Positions 25,001 to 33,628 are shown, counted from the stretch's first letter. The stretch is 64,000 nucleotides of DNA from Clostridiaceae bacterium Marseille-Q3526 (GCA_018223375.1 JAGTTS010000003.1:274704-338703), one strand, 5' to 3'. Translations and numbers: made by a program. Notes: generated by a model not told the origin, from the sequence alone.

Positions 25001-27532
25001 ATGGATAGAGAGAGAAATGAACGCGGGCACACCAGGGGCCGGCAGGGGCAGAAGACGCCGGGGCCGGCAGACGCGCAGAAGAGACAGGACAGGAAGGAAG
25101 CGAAACGGCTTCAGGAGAGAAGGGCAGAGGAAGCCGTGCAGCAGGAGCTGGGCGAACAGATTCAGAGCATTCTGGAGGAAGAGACCGGGGAGCAGGAAGG
25201 CGCCAGACAGCAAAAGGCCGCCAGACCGGATCCGTTAAGTCGGGAACCGGCTGCAAGGACAGAGGAAGAGGCTGGACGCAGACGCCGCCCCGCCAGACAG
25301 AAAAAGGGCTGGAGACGGCTGTGGAAGCGGTTCTTTCTGATGTTTCTTCTGATCCTCTTTGTGGCTGCCGCAGGCTGCGGTTTTCTGGGATGGAAGTTTT
25401 ACACCATCTGCAAAGAAGAGGTGGACGGACTGGTGGCAAACAGCACGGAGGCAGATTTTCTGCCGGGCCAGGCGTCCTATTTCTACGACGTAAATGGCAA
25501 TGTGCTGGCCAAGATTTCAGGGGATGAGGACTCCCAGTACCTTCCCTATGAGGAAATTCCACAGGATGCGGTGAACGCGTTTATTGCTATTGAGGACAGA
25601 ACCTTCTGGGAGAACTGCGGCGTAGACTTTAAGGGGATTCTCCGGGTGGGAATTAATTTTATTCTCACAAAGGGAGAGGAGGTCCACGGGGCCAGCACGA
25701 TTACCCAGCAGTTAGCCAGAAACCGGTATCTGACCAGAGACGTGTCCATCAAGCGCAAGGTGAAGGAAATCCTGATTGCCATGGATCTGACAGAGAAGTA
25801 CTCTAAGGAACAGATCATGGAATTTTATGTCAATGACATCAATTACGCCAATACATATTACGGTCTGCAGGCGGCTGCCAAGGGATATTTCGGAAAGGAT
25901 GCAGACGAGCTGAGCTTAAGCCAGATCGCCTATCTGTGCGCGATCCCAAACTCGCCGTCCTACTATAATCCGTACCGCCATCCGGATCATGCCCTGACAA
26001 GGAGAGATAAGATTCTCGGAGACATGCTGACCATGGGTTACATTACCCAGGAGGAGCATGACGCGGCGGTGGCTGAGGAGATCACGGTGACAGGAAATTC
26101 CTACGAGATGCGGAATTATGAGACGACCTATGCCATCGACTGCGCGGTGCGCTGGCTGATGGAGAGGGAGGGATTTTCGTTTGAGTATGGATTTTCCAGC
26201 TACGACGATTACAAGTCTTACCAAGCAGCCTACGAGGAAAGCTACGCTGCGGCTAAGGATGAGCTGTATACGGGCGGCTACAGGATTTATACTTCCCTGG
26301 ATCCGGCCAAGCAGGAAATCCTGCAGAGCGCGGTGGATCAGGTGCTCTCCTTTGACGCGGAGACGGCGGACAACGGCATTTACGCGCTGCAGGGCGCGGC
26401 GGTGGCTGTCAATAACGATACCGGCCTGGTGGAGGCCATTGTGGGAGGCAGAAGCCAGGAGACCAGCACCTATACCCTGAACCGAGCCTTTCAGAGCTTC
26501 CGCCAGCCGGGCAGCAGCATTAAGCCTCTGATTGTCTACGCTCCGGCTCTGGAAGAGGGCTACGCTTCATTTTCCAGCGTGAAGGATATAAACGTGGACG
26601 CTGCGAAGGAACCGAAGGCGGATGTGGCCTCCCTTCCGGGCAACTGGATTACCCTGCGCCAGGCGGTAGAGAAGAGCCGGAACGGAGCGGCCTGGTGGCT
26701 GTTTAATGAGGTGACGCCGGAGGAGGGCCTCTCCTACCTGACTCAGATGCAGTTTGATAAAATTGTGCCGGACGATTACAATATGGCGGCTTCCCTGGGA
26801 GGCTTTACCTACGGCGTGACGGCAGAGGAGATGGCCGGCGCCTTCAGCGCCCTGGAAAACGGAGGCGTGTACCGGGAACCGGACTGTATTGTCAGAATGG
26901 AGAATCTGGCCGGGGAAGACATCTACACAGGAAGGGAGCCGAAGGAGGTTTATTCCCAGCAGACGGCGGCCGTGATGGTAGACGTTATGAAGGGCGTTAT
27001 ATCGAGGGGAACCGCCCGGGGAATGGGCTGGAAGAGCGGGATTGAGGCGGCCGGAAAGACGGGAACCACCAACAACAGCAAGGACGGCTGGTTCTGCGGA
27101 ATGACGCCTTACTACACAGTGACCGTGTGGGTTGGCTACGACACCCCACGGACTCTCTCCTCTCTCTACGGTTCCTCCTATCCGGCCTCTATCTGGAAGC
27201 AGGCCATGGAGGGACTGACGGCAGGTCTTCCGGAAGCGGCTTTTGCGGCGCCGGAAGCGGAGAAGGAAGATATTAAAAAGGAGGGGCGGGGGGAGTACCT
27301 GGAGGGCTATGACGATTCCCATGTCCTCTCCCCCAATTATACGGTAGGCGATTACAGGAGAGATCACGCGCTGGCAGACGAGGCGCAGAAATACATTGAC
27401 CAGATGGCCGGGGCCAGCCCTGAAGAACAGGAACGGCTGCGCAAAAAGGCGGAGAGCGCCATTAACCGCATTTATGGCCGGACCCTGAAGGGCCAGATGG
27501 AGGAAGTGCTGGCCGGGGCAGGAAAATCATAA
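25001..27532 (+). CDS. Class A penicillin-binding protein (transglycosylase/transpeptidase)
   Basis: This bifunctional peptidoglycan synthase of 843 residues polymerises glycan strands and cross-links them outside the membrane. A basic, Arg/Glu-rich cytoplasmic tail of about 105 residues precedes one membrane anchor (FFLMFLLILFVAAAG). The GT51 domain shows IEDRTFWENCGVD with its catalytic Glu, and HGASTITQQLARN. The transpeptidase has the active Ser in GSSIKP, then SRN and KTGTTN. The cytoplasmic tail is longer than in most PBP1a proteins. ATG 25001 has AAAGGAG. The IS upstream may have separated it from an older promoter; AGGTTGTATTATGG near 24867 could supply a -10. Confidence 0.93.
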   Translation: MDRERNERGHTRGRQGQKTPGPADAQKRQDRKEAKRLQERRAEEAVQQELGEQIQSILEEETGEQEGARQQKAARPDPLSREPAARTEEEAGRRRRPARQKKGWRRLWKRFFLMFLLILFVAAAGCGFLGWKFYTICKEEVDGLVANSTEADFLPGQASYFYDVNGNVLAKISGDEDSQYLPYEEIPQDAVNAFIAIEDRTFWENCGVDFKGILRVGINFILTKGEEVHGASTITQQLARNRYLTRDVSIKRKVKEILIAMDLTEKYSKEQIMEFYVNDINYANTYYGLQAAAKGYFGKDADELSLSQIAYLCAIPNSPSYYNPYRHPDHALTRRDKILGDMLTMGYITQEEHDAAVAEEITVTGNSYEMRNYETTYAIDCAVRWLMEREGFSFEYGFSSYDDYKSYQAAYEESYAAAKDELYTGGYRIYTSLDPAKQEILQSAVDQVLSFDAETADNGIYALQGAAVAVNNDTGLVEAIVGGRSQETSTYTLNRAFQSFRQPGSSIKPLIVYAPALEEGYASFSSVKDINVDAAKEPKADVASLPGNWITLRQAVEKSRNGAAWWLFNEVTPEEGLSYLTQMQFDKIVPDDYNMAASLGGFTYGVTAEEMAGAFSALENGGVYREPDCIVRMENLAGEDIYTGREPKEVYSQQTAAVMVDVMKGVISRGTARGMGWKSGIEAAGKTGTTNNSKDGWFCGMTPYYTVTVWVGYDTPRTLSSLYGSSYPASIWKQAMEGLTAGLPEAAFAAPEAEKEDIKKEGRGEYLEGYDDSHVLSPNYTVGDYRRDHALADEAQKYIDQMAGASPEEQERLRKKAESAINRIYGRTLKGQMEEVLAGAGKS

Positions 27533-27550
27533 CTGGATATGGAATAAAGA

Positions 27551-27594
27551 AGAGAAGCGTTTCTGGCTGGTACAGAGGAAGCGCTTCTTTTTTT
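27551..27594 (+). terminator. Rho-independent terminator after the PBP gene
   Basis: AGAAGCG pairs with CGCTTCT, extended by TTTC/GGAA, then a run of T. Confidence 0.85.
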
Positions 27595-27612
27595 GAAAAA
27601 AATAAAAAGTGC

Positions 27613-27667
27613 TGGACAAAAGGCATGGGTTAGTGTATACTAACTGCAAGAGTTAGATAAGGCTAAC
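27613..27667 (+). promoter_or_regulatory. Promoter with two DtxR-type operators
   Basis: TGGACA at 27613-27618 and TATACT at 27636-27641 lie 17 bases apart. Two palindromes of the form GTTAG-N6-CTAAC are present: 27629-27644, which covers the -10, and 27652-27667, which covers the expected start point. Centres are 23 bases apart. The half-sites agree with the TTAG/CTAA core of known DtxR/IdeR iron boxes. Repression by the regulator at 29235-29621 is the inference. Confidence 0.75.
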
Positions 27668-27742
27668 CAAACGAATTAAAGAAACAGCGACAGACAGATT
27701 AAGGGAAAATAAATGAAAAGCAAAGAGCAGGGAGGACAGCGG

Positions 27743-28354
27743 ATGGATCAGAGGTTATACAGCAGAGAGCAGAATGCAATTCAGAAGCAGGCGGCGTTTC
27801 ACTGCGCGCAGGTGCTGGCCGGCGTGAAGGCCTCCAATATATTAATTACAACAGAGGGAACAGAGGAGGACGTGGCCTTTGTCCTCCGCGGAACGGGAGT
27901 TGACTGCAAATGTCTCTGGGCAGGGGAGGGACGAACTGTCTATCTTCTGTACCGGAGAGAGCAGACAGAAAAGATTCTTAAAAGCAGGGAGACCAGAAGC
28001 TTTTTTCAGGGCTTTGGCTACAGCTCTATGGAGCTTTCGAAGGCGCTTTCAGGGCTGGCGGCGCGGTACGGGCTTTATGCAGAGGGAAAAGGAGAATTTC
28101 CCCATGAAATCGGCCTGATACTAGAATATCCCATCTGGGATGTGAAGGGATTTATCGAGCATAAAGGGAGAGACTTTCTTTTTTCCGGTTACTGGAAGGT
28201 ATACCGGGAGCCGGAGGAAGCCAGAAAACGCTTCGCAGTTTATACGGCGGTCAGAGAGCGGGTGGTGAAGGAAGCGGAGCGGGGAAAAAGCCTGGGGCAG
28301 ATCTGCGCGTCCCTTCTGGGACAGCCGGTTTACAGCCTCACGGCGGCGGCTTAA
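27743..28354 (+). CDS. DUF3793 family protein
   Basis: This 203-residue protein belongs to DUF3793, a Clostridia-specific family usually found beside iron-uptake genes and flavodoxins. Its biochemical function is not known. The family block FPHEIGLILEYPIWDVKGFIEHKG (residues about 114-137) is clear, and the N-terminal half has a putative beta-alpha fold. I chose ATG 27743 because GGAGGACAGCGG stands before it; the frame could also begin at 27713 but that start has only a weak site. It is first in a three-gene unit (DUF3793, flavodoxin, DUF2325) behind iron-type operators, which suggests induction when iron is scarce. Confidence 0.8.
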   Translation: MDQRLYSREQNAIQKQAAFHCAQVLAGVKASNILITTEGTEEDVAFVLRGTGVDCKCLWAGEGRTVYLLYRREQTEKILKSRETRSFFQGFGYSSMELSKALSGLAARYGLYAEGKGEFPHEIGLILEYPIWDVKGFIEHKGRDFLFSGYWKVYREPEEARKRFAVYTAVRERVVKEAERGKSLGQICASLLGQPVYSLTAAA

Positions 28355-28417
28355 AGCAGGCGGTCTGTGTCTGAGAGCAGTCTGAACAGAAAAAAATTAT
28401 CAGGAGGAAATACGAAA

Positions 28418-28849
28418 ATGAATCAGATTTTAATTGTTTACTGGAGCGGAACAGGAAATACGGCGGCTATGGCGGAGATGGTAGCGTCCGGCATCAGGGA
28501 GGCTGGAAAAGAGCCGGTTCTTATTCCTGCGGAGGAAGCCGCAGCAGAACAGCTGTCTTCCTTCCAGGCAGCAGCTTTTGGATGCCCGTCTATGGGGGAT
28601 GAGACGCTGGAGGAGAGCGTAATGGAGCCGTTTGTGGAGGCGGCTGAAAAAAACGTTTCAGGAAAGACCATCGGCCTGTTCGGTTCCTACGGCTGGGGAG
28701 ACGGTCAGTGGATGAGAGACTGGAGCGACCGGATGAAGCAGGCGGGGGCCTATGTGCTGGGCGGCGAGGACGCCATCTGCTGCGGAGCGCCGGATGCCAG
28801 TGCAGAGGAAGCGTTGAAGGAACTGGGAAGACAGCTGGCGGAATCATAA
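28418..28849 (+). CDS. Flavodoxin
   Basis: This 143-residue flavodoxin is a soluble FMN electron carrier that commonly replaces ferredoxin under iron limitation. The phosphate-binding loop YWSGTGNT at residues 7-14 and the FMN-contacting loops GCPSMGDETLE and GSYGWGDGQW are all present. Start ATG 28418 is preferred to 28367 because CAGGAGGAAA stands before it and the fold begins at once. It is preceded by DUF3793 and followed by DUF2325 after 20 bases. Its position behind GTTAG-N6-CTAAC operators fits an iron-starvation role. Confidence 0.93.
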   Translation: MNQILIVYWSGTGNTAAMAEMVASGIREAGKEPVLIPAEEAAAEQLSSFQAAAFGCPSMGDETLEESVMEPFVEAAEKNVSGKTIGLFGSYGWGDGQWMRDWSDRMKQAGAYVLGGEDAICCGAPDASAEEALKELGRQLAES

Positions 28850-28869
28850 AATAGAGAAGGGAGAGGCAC

Positions 28870-29151
28870 ATGAGTGTTGTGATCGTAGGCGGACATGACA
28901 GAATGGTCAGCCAGTATAAACAGATCTGCAGAAATTTTAAATGTAAAGCAAAGGTATTTACCCAGATGAGCGCCGAATTCGGAAAACAGGTAGGAAGTCC
29001 AGATCTGCTGGTTCTGTTTACGAACACAGTGTCCCATAAAATGGTGCGGGCAGCTGTGGAGGGAGCGCGGGGAACCAGAACGGAGGTGGTGCGCTGCCAC
29101 ACCAGCAGCCAGAGCGCCCTTGCGGACATTCTTGAGAAACGCTGCATGTAA
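28870..29151 (+). CDS. DUF2325 domain protein
   Basis: This 93-residue member of DUF2325 is a small Rossmann-like family of unknown activity. Typical features are the opening VVIVGGHDRM, a central GKQVGSPDLLVLFTNTVSHKM block and Cys/His/Ser residues in VVRCHTSSQSAL. Its final Cys (EKRCM) is also seen. Relatives occur beside metal-related genes, and here it is third in a probable iron-controlled operon. ATG 28870 has GGGAGAGG upstream. A convergent terminator separates it from the regulator gene on the other strand. Confidence 0.8.
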   Translation: MSVVIVGGHDRMVSQYKQICRNFKCKAKVFTQMSAEFGKQVGSPDLLVLFTNTVSHKMVRAAVEGARGTRTEVVRCHTSSQSALADILEKRCM

Positions 29152-29176
29152 TTGAAAAAATAGAAAATAGAAAAAG

Positions 29177-29226
29177 AAAAGAGAGAAGATTCCCACGCCT
29201 GTTTTGGCCGGAAGCTTCTCTCTTTT
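29177..29226. terminator. Bidirectional terminator between the DUF2325 and dtxR-type genes
   Basis: AAAAGAGAGAAG at 29177-29188 pairs with CTTCTCTCTTTT at 29215-29226. On the minus strand a T-rich tract follows, and on the plus strand the stem itself ends in TTTT. Confidence 0.8.
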
Positions 29227-29234
29227 CAGATCGT

Positions 29235-29621
29235 TTACCGCACGTCCTGCTCTTTTAGATTTTTTTCAGCGAAACGCTTCATGGCCTGAAAACTTTCCGG
29301 ACTGATCACGTGCTCCATACGGCAGGCGTCCTCAGCCGCCGTCTCAGAACTTACCCCCAGACAGACAAGAAATCCTGTCAGAAAGGTGTGACGCTCATAA
29401 ATGGTCTCGGCAATTCTGAGTCCCGGCTCTTCCAGCGTGATATAGCCATCCCGGTCCATGGAGATATATCCATTTTCCCGAAGATTTTTCATGGCTACGC
29501 TGACGCTGGGCTTTGAGTAGCCCAATTCATTGACAATATCAATGGAACGAATCTGGGACTTTTTGCGGCTTAAAACCAGAATCGTCTCAAGATAGTCCTC
29601 TGCTGACTGCTGGATTTTCAA
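29235..29621 (-). CDS. DtxR/MntR family metal-dependent repressor
   Basis: This 128-residue metal-sensing repressor probably binds the GTTAG-N6-CTAAC sites in this window. The winged helix lies at about 1-65 (SAEDYLETILVLSRKKSQIRSIDIVNELGYSKPSVSVAMKNL). The dimerisation domain has family metal ligands: HTFL, EDACRMEHVIS with Cys, Glu and His, and an earlier Glu. No SH3-like third domain is present, as in MntR and short IdeR-like proteins. The start is TTG at 29621 with AAAGGAG upstream. The frame runs further to 29699, but that part covers the promoter region. Iron rather than manganese is suggested by the target genes (feo, flavodoxin). Confidence 0.85.
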   Translation of the reverse strand: MKIQQSAEDYLETILVLSRKKSQIRSIDIVNELGYSKPSVSVAMKNLRENGYISMDRDGYITLEEPGLRIAETIYERHTFLTGFLVCLGVSSETAAEDACRMEHVISPESFQAMKRFAEKNLKEQDVR

Positions 29622-29649
29622 TATACCCTCTCCTTTGTTACTATTCCTT

Positions 29650-29661
29650 ACTGACGTCAGT
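29650..29661. promoter_or_regulatory. Perfect palindrome in the repressor's 5' leader
   Basis: ACTGACGTCAGT is a perfect 12-base palindrome 28 bases before the TTG start on the minus strand. It could be an autoregulatory or other operator. It does not match the GTTAG-type sites. Confidence 0.35.
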
Positions 29662-29697
29662 GCAAGGGACATTGCCCTTTGTATCCTGACGCTGTCC

Positions 29698-29726
29698 ATT
29701 ATATCAAAAATATGGTAAAAAGTCAG
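29698..29726 (-). promoter_or_regulatory. Promoter of the dtxR-type gene
   Basis: On the minus strand, CTGACT (29726-29721) and TATAAT (29703-29698) stand 17 bases apart, giving a leader of about 70 bases. Confidence 0.6.
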
Positions 29727-29779
29727 CCGAATCTAAACAGGGAAAGAAAAACATAAAAGAAAAACACAGCGAAAAATAG

Positions 29780-29831
29780 TTGACAAACGGGTTAGCATGT
29801 GCTAACTTAATAACAGTTAGAAAAAACTAAC
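29780..29831 (+). promoter_or_regulatory. Promoter with two DtxR-type operators
   Basis: TTGACA is at 29780-29785, with a probable weak -10 near 29803. GTTAGCATGTGCTAAC at 29791-29806 (7-base arms) covers the spacer and -10. GTTAG-AAAAAA-CTAAC at 29816-29831 lies downstream. Same design as at 27613 and 46868. Confidence 0.72.
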
Positions 29832-29970
29832 TTTATTTCCGGACAGATAGTCCGTATGGCCCGGCCAGGAGAGAAGAAGGATTCGGGGAATACGGAACAG
29901 GAACGGGAATATAATACTAAAAACACGGAAATGAAACGCATAGAGTTTTAAGCTGGAAAGGGTGACTGTG

Positions 29971-30168
29971 ATGGAACTGATGGTATCTGGATTATCCACC
30001 TTAATTGTGGGCCTGATGGTAGCTGGAATTGTCTTTCTGGCAGTCAGAAGCATTGTAAAAGACAGGAAAAATGGGAAATCCCTCTGCGGAGGAAACTGCG
30101 GCGGGTGCAGCTGTTCTGGTATGTGCCATCCAAAAAGGGAAGGCCAGAAGAATCAGATACAAAACTAA
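29971..30168 (+). CDS. FeoB-associated Cys-rich membrane protein
   Basis: This is a 65-residue protein of the FeoB-associated Cys-rich family, small partners of ferrous iron transporters. One membrane helix (residues about 5-28) is followed by a basic stretch and a cluster CGGNCGGCSCSGMC, four or five cysteines likely to bind metal. ATG 29971 suits the GAAAGG upstream better than GTG 29962. Unusually it is encoded 17 kb away from feoAB and on its own, but it shares the same operator type. It ends in a strong terminator. Confidence 0.82.
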   Translation: MELMVSGLSTLIVGLMVAGIVFLAVRSIVKDRKNGKSLCGGNCGGCSCSGMCHPKREGQKNQIQN

Positions 30169-30221
30169 AAAGAAAGAGGCAGAGCCTGCATATGACTGCG
30201 GGTTCTGTCTCTTTCTTTTTC
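30166..30221 (+). terminator. Rho-independent terminator
   Basis: A long stem AAAAAGAAAGAGGCAGA with its complement is followed by TTTTT. It overlaps the stop of the Cys-rich gene. Confidence 0.9.
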
Positions 30222-30247
30222 TAAGAACAGAGCAGACGAAAAAACAG

Positions 30248-30796
30248 CTAGGAGATTACAAGCTGAGCCGAGTAGTCGTACGGCCCTCCCAGGATAGACA
30301 GAAGATAATAATTGCCGGCCTGGAACTGGACGCGGTTGTTGATAATCGGCTCTCCGCCCGGGTTGGTCCGCTGATAGACCGTTAAGAGGTAGTTTCCGGG
30401 CACAATGTGGAGATAGCGGGTGAAATTCATGTAGTCCAGATCGGACACTACCAAGCGTCCGTTTAAGTAAATATCTAATGGCTCCCGGATGGAGGCGGCG
30501 TTGTAGAAACGGACATGGGCAATGCCGGAGGGAGAGACAGAAGGGAAGGATCCCCAGGCCCACAGCACGTTGCCTAATAAGTTTGAGAGACCGCCCTGCC
30601 CGGGTCCGCAGTTTATGCAGCCGCCGGTATTTCCGGGCAGAGAGGGGGTGACGGGGCCGGCCGGTCCGAATCCGGGAGCCGTGTTTGGATCAGAGACCGA
30701 GCCGGATCCGGGGCGGTGATAGACCGCTGATTCGTTTTCCGCTGTTCTGGCTTCACTGCCTGCCTGGGCGGATGGATCGTAATTATAGGTTTCCAT
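30248..30796 (-). CDS. DUF4397 domain protein
   Basis: The 182-residue protein has a DUF4397 domain, a beta-sandwich often found in envelope or secreted bacterial proteins, at about residues 90-180. Typical signs are AHVRFYNAASIREPLDIYLNG and PGNYLLTVYQR. The first 85 residues are Pro/Gly/Ser-rich and disordered, with no signal peptide or membrane helix that I can see, so the location is unclear. It includes a CINCG pair. GAGGT precedes the ATG. It stands alone on the minus strand. The molecular role is unknown. Confidence 0.75.
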   Translation of the reverse strand: METYNYDPSAQAGSEARTAENESAVYHRPGSGSVSDPNTAPGFGPAGPVTPSLPGNTGGCINCGPGQGGLSNLLGNVLWAWGSFPSVSPSGIAHVRFYNAASIREPLDIYLNGRLVVSDLDYMNFTRYLHIVPGNYLLTVYQRTNPGGEPIINNRVQFQAGNYYLLSILGGPYDYSAQLVIS

Positions 30797-30876
30797 ATTG
30801 ATACCTCGCTTCCATGATTATAGTTCATATATATGGCGCAGGCCTGTCAGTTTTTCCAAAATTGGAGACTTTTCCC

Positions 30877-30905
30877 TTGAAAGGACTGGAAAAAACAGAT
30901 ATAAT
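30877..30905 (+). promoter_or_regulatory. Promoter for the sodium transporter pair
   Basis: TTGAAA at 30877-30882 and perfect TATAAT at 30900-30905 with 17 bases between, 33 bases before the first gene. Confidence 0.82.
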
Positions 30906-30938
30906 CGGTTGTGACTATAAAAAAAGAGAGGGATTTTT

Positions 30939-32219
30939 ATGAAAGAGCAAAAAAAGGCGAGGGCGTCGGCTCTTCTGCCGATCCTTGTGTTTCTGCTTAT
31001 TTTCCTGGGTTCCGGTTTCCTGACAGGCGATTTTTACAGCATGCCGGCCATTGTGGCCTTTTTAATCGCGCTGTTTGTGGCCTTTATCCAGAACAGAAGC
31101 CTTTCCTTTGCCGATAAGATAAAGCTGGCGGCACAGGGAGTGGGCGAGGAAAATATTATCACCATGTGTCTGATTTTTCTGGCTGCCGGAGCGTTTTCCG
31201 GAGCGGTGAAGGCCGCCGGAGGCGTGGACAGCACGGTTAATCTGGGCCTTTCCATTCTGCCGTCCAATGTGGCGGTGGCCGGGCTGTTTGTGATTGCCTG
31301 CTTTATTTCCATTTCCATGGGAACCTCTGTGGGAACGATTACAGCTCTGGCTCCTATTGCGGTGGGAATCAGCGAGAAGACAGGCTTTTCCATGGCAGTG
31401 TGCGCCGGAGCCGTGGTAGGCGGCGCCATGTTTGGAGATAATCTCTCCATGATTTCCGATACGACTATCGCGGCGGTGAAAACCCAGGGCTGCGAGATGA
31501 AGGACAAGTTCAGGGAGAATTTTCTGATCGTGCTTCCGGCTGCCATTTTGACGATGGTTTTGTTCCTGGTGCTGGCAAAGGACGCAGATTATCAGATGGA
31601 GTACGAGCTGAGCTACAACGTATTCAAGGTGCTTCCGTATCTGGTTGTGTTAATCGGAGCGCTGGCTGGAGTGAATGTCTTTATTATTCTGCTGGCTGGA
31701 ACTGTGCTGTCCCTGATCGTGGGCGTGGCGACAGGAGCCTTTACAGTGGCCGAGATGTTCACCCACGTGGGAGCGGGCATTACCGGAATGTACGATATCA
31801 CCGTTATTTCCATGATAGTTGCCTGCATTGTGGCTCTGGTGAAGGAGTATGGCGGCATTGAATTTGTCCTCTCCTTTATTAAGAAGCGGATCAGCGACGA
31901 GAGAGGCGGAGAGCTTGGCATTGCGGCTCTTTCCCTGGTAGTCGATATGTGTACGGCCAACAATACGGTGGCCATTGTCATGGCAGGCCCAATTGCGAAG
32001 GAGATCAGCGATGAATTCGGCGTGACGCCACGGCGTTCCGCGTCCCTTCTGGACATGTTCAGTTCCATGGGACAGGGGCTGATTCCTTACGGCGCCCAGC
32101 TTTTAGCAGCGGCCAGCCTGACGGGACTGACTCCCTTTGAGATCATTCCGTACTGCTTCTATCCGATTTTAATGGGACTCAGCGGACTGGTATTTATATT
32201 CATGAAAAAGAGAAAATAG
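30939..32219 (+). CDS. Na+/H+ antiporter, NhaC family
   Basis: This 426-residue integral membrane protein probably exchanges sodium for protons or another ion. The NhaC-type features are the repeated helical halves, GTSVGTITALAPIAVGI, the block AVVGGAMFGDNLSMISDTTIAA (conserved Asp residues in a mid-membrane helix) and ANNTVAIVMAGPIAKEI near the end. It has about eleven helices. Substrate could also be an organic acid or amino acid, as some NhaC relatives swap malate/lactate. The sodium symporter gene follows after 15 bases, so the two are probably transcribed together and linked by sodium. Confidence 0.85.
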   Translation: MKEQKKARASALLPILVFLLIFLGSGFLTGDFYSMPAIVAFLIALFVAFIQNRSLSFADKIKLAAQGVGEENIITMCLIFLAAGAFSGAVKAAGGVDSTVNLGLSILPSNVAVAGLFVIACFISISMGTSVGTITALAPIAVGISEKTGFSMAVCAGAVVGGAMFGDNLSMISDTTIAAVKTQGCEMKDKFRENFLIVLPAAILTMVLFLVLAKDADYQMEYELSYNVFKVLPYLVVLIGALAGVNVFIILLAGTVLSLIVGVATGAFTVAEMFTHVGAGITGMYDITVISMIVACIVALVKEYGGIEFVLSFIKKRISDERGGELGIAALSLVVDMCTANNTVAIVMAGPIAKEISDEFGVTPRRSASLLDMFSSMGQGLIPYGAQLLAAASLTGLTPFEIIPYCFYPILMGLSGLVFIFMKKRK

Positions 32220-32234
32220 GAGAATACGATTACG

Positions 32235-33563
32235 ATGAAAGCACATAATCAATGGGCCAGCAAGCTTGGCTTTATTCTGGCTACGGCAGGAGCTGCCGTA
32301 GGACTGGGAAATCTGTGGAAATTTCCTTATTTAATGGGAAGAAACGGAGGATTTTTCTTCCTGATCGCTTATCTGATCTTTATCTGTATCTTAGGTATTC
32401 CAGTTATGATCACGGAGATGTCCCTGGGAAGAAAGACGCGCCATGATCCGGTGCAGGCCTATGCGGACATCCACCCACACGCCAGAGTGGTAGGTATCTT
32501 TGGCGTTCTGGCGGCGTTTATCATCCTTTCCTATTACAGCGTAATTGGAGGATGGATTCTGAAGTATATTGTCAGCTACGCCACTACGTTTGACGCTCCG
32601 GCTGATTTTAATGCCTTTATTTCCAACGGCGCAGAGCCGGTGCTGTGGCATTTTATTTTTATGCTGGCCACAACGGTGATCTGCTATAAGGGAGTCAGCG
32701 GAATTGAGAAGGTATCCAAATTTATGATGCCCATGCTGTTTGTGCTTCTTCTGATTATCATCGGCAGAAGCGTGACGCTTCCGGGAGCGGGAAAGGGACT
32801 GGCCTTTGTGTTCACTCCCCAGGAATCCACCTTTACGCTGGGCTCCATCACCGCAGCGCTGGGACAGGTATTCTACTCTCTGAGCCTCTGCATGGGAATC
32901 ACGATTACCTACGGAAGCTACTTAAACGATAAGGAAAACATTCCCAAGAGCTGCGCCAGCGTGGCAGGCCTTGACACGACTGTAGCAATTCTGGCAGGAA
33001 TCGCTATTTTCCCAGCTGTATTCGCCTTTGGACTGGAGCCTGGACAGGGGCCGGGACTGATTTTCGGAACCCTTCCCAAGGTATTTGGAAGCATTGGAGG
33101 AGGAGCGATCTTCGCTCTGGCATTCTTTGCCCTTGTGTTCTTCGCAGCCGTGACCAGCGCCATCGCGCTGTTAGAGGTATCTGTCTCTTTTGCCATCGAC
33201 ACATTGAAATGGAAGAGAAAAAGCGCCACTCTGATTATCGGAACCCTGATTTTCCTTCTGGGTATTCCAAGTGCCTTATCCTTCGGCGTGCTGGGAGACG
33301 TGGTGATCGCCAATTACAGCGTCTTCGACTTTGTGGGAATGATTACAGATAATATTCTCCTTCCATGCGGCGGTCTTACCATGTGCTACTATATTGGATG
33401 GAAATGGAAGCCAGAATACCTGGTGGAGGAGATTGAGAAAAATGGAGTGGGCTTTAAACTCAAAAAGCTGTGGATTCTCTGCATCCGTTTCCTTACTCCT
33501 GTGCTGGTAGGTGTTGTCACCATCTCAGGACTGGTGAGCGTATATGGCGTGGTCTTTGCTTAA
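32235..33563 (+). CDS. Sodium-dependent transporter, neurotransmitter:sodium symporter family
   Basis: This 442-residue member of the NSS/SNF family (LeuT-like) imports amino acids or related amines with sodium. Helix 1 carries the family signature GAAVGLGNLWKFPYLMGRNGG with the unwound substrate site, helix 3 ILSYYSVIGGWILKYIV, and helix 6 VFYSLSLCMGITITYGSY. About eleven helices are visible, one fewer than LeuT, as in the bacterial group related to Tyt1/MhsT. Substrate is unknown. It follows the NhaC-type gene closely. No clear terminator follows; the hairpin-rich region starts about 50 bases later. Confidence 0.9.
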   Translation: MKAHNQWASKLGFILATAGAAVGLGNLWKFPYLMGRNGGFFFLIAYLIFICILGIPVMITEMSLGRKTRHDPVQAYADIHPHARVVGIFGVLAAFIILSYYSVIGGWILKYIVSYATTFDAPADFNAFISNGAEPVLWHFIFMLATTVICYKGVSGIEKVSKFMMPMLFVLLLIIIGRSVTLPGAGKGLAFVFTPQESTFTLGSITAALGQVFYSLSLCMGITITYGSYLNDKENIPKSCASVAGLDTTVAILAGIAIFPAVFAFGLEPGQGPGLIFGTLPKVFGSIGGGAIFALAFFALVFFAAVTSAIALLEVSVSFAIDTLKWKRKSATLIIGTLIFLLGIPSALSFGVLGDVVIANYSVFDFVGMITDNILLPCGGLTMCYYIGWKWKPEYLVEEIEKNGVGFKLKKLWILCIRFLTPVLVGVVTISGLVSVYGVVFA

Positions 33564-33628
33564 TCAGAGCTGAAAAGTTGTAAGAAAATTGTAAAGACTA
33601 TTCCGCCGCGGATTATGGTATAATAGGA

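Noticed and set aside
24678..25238. 186-residue plus-strand frame across the IS right end and PBP start
   Set aside because: It overlaps the transposase end and the PBP tail in another phase, crosses the target duplication, and its product is an Arg-rich shadow.
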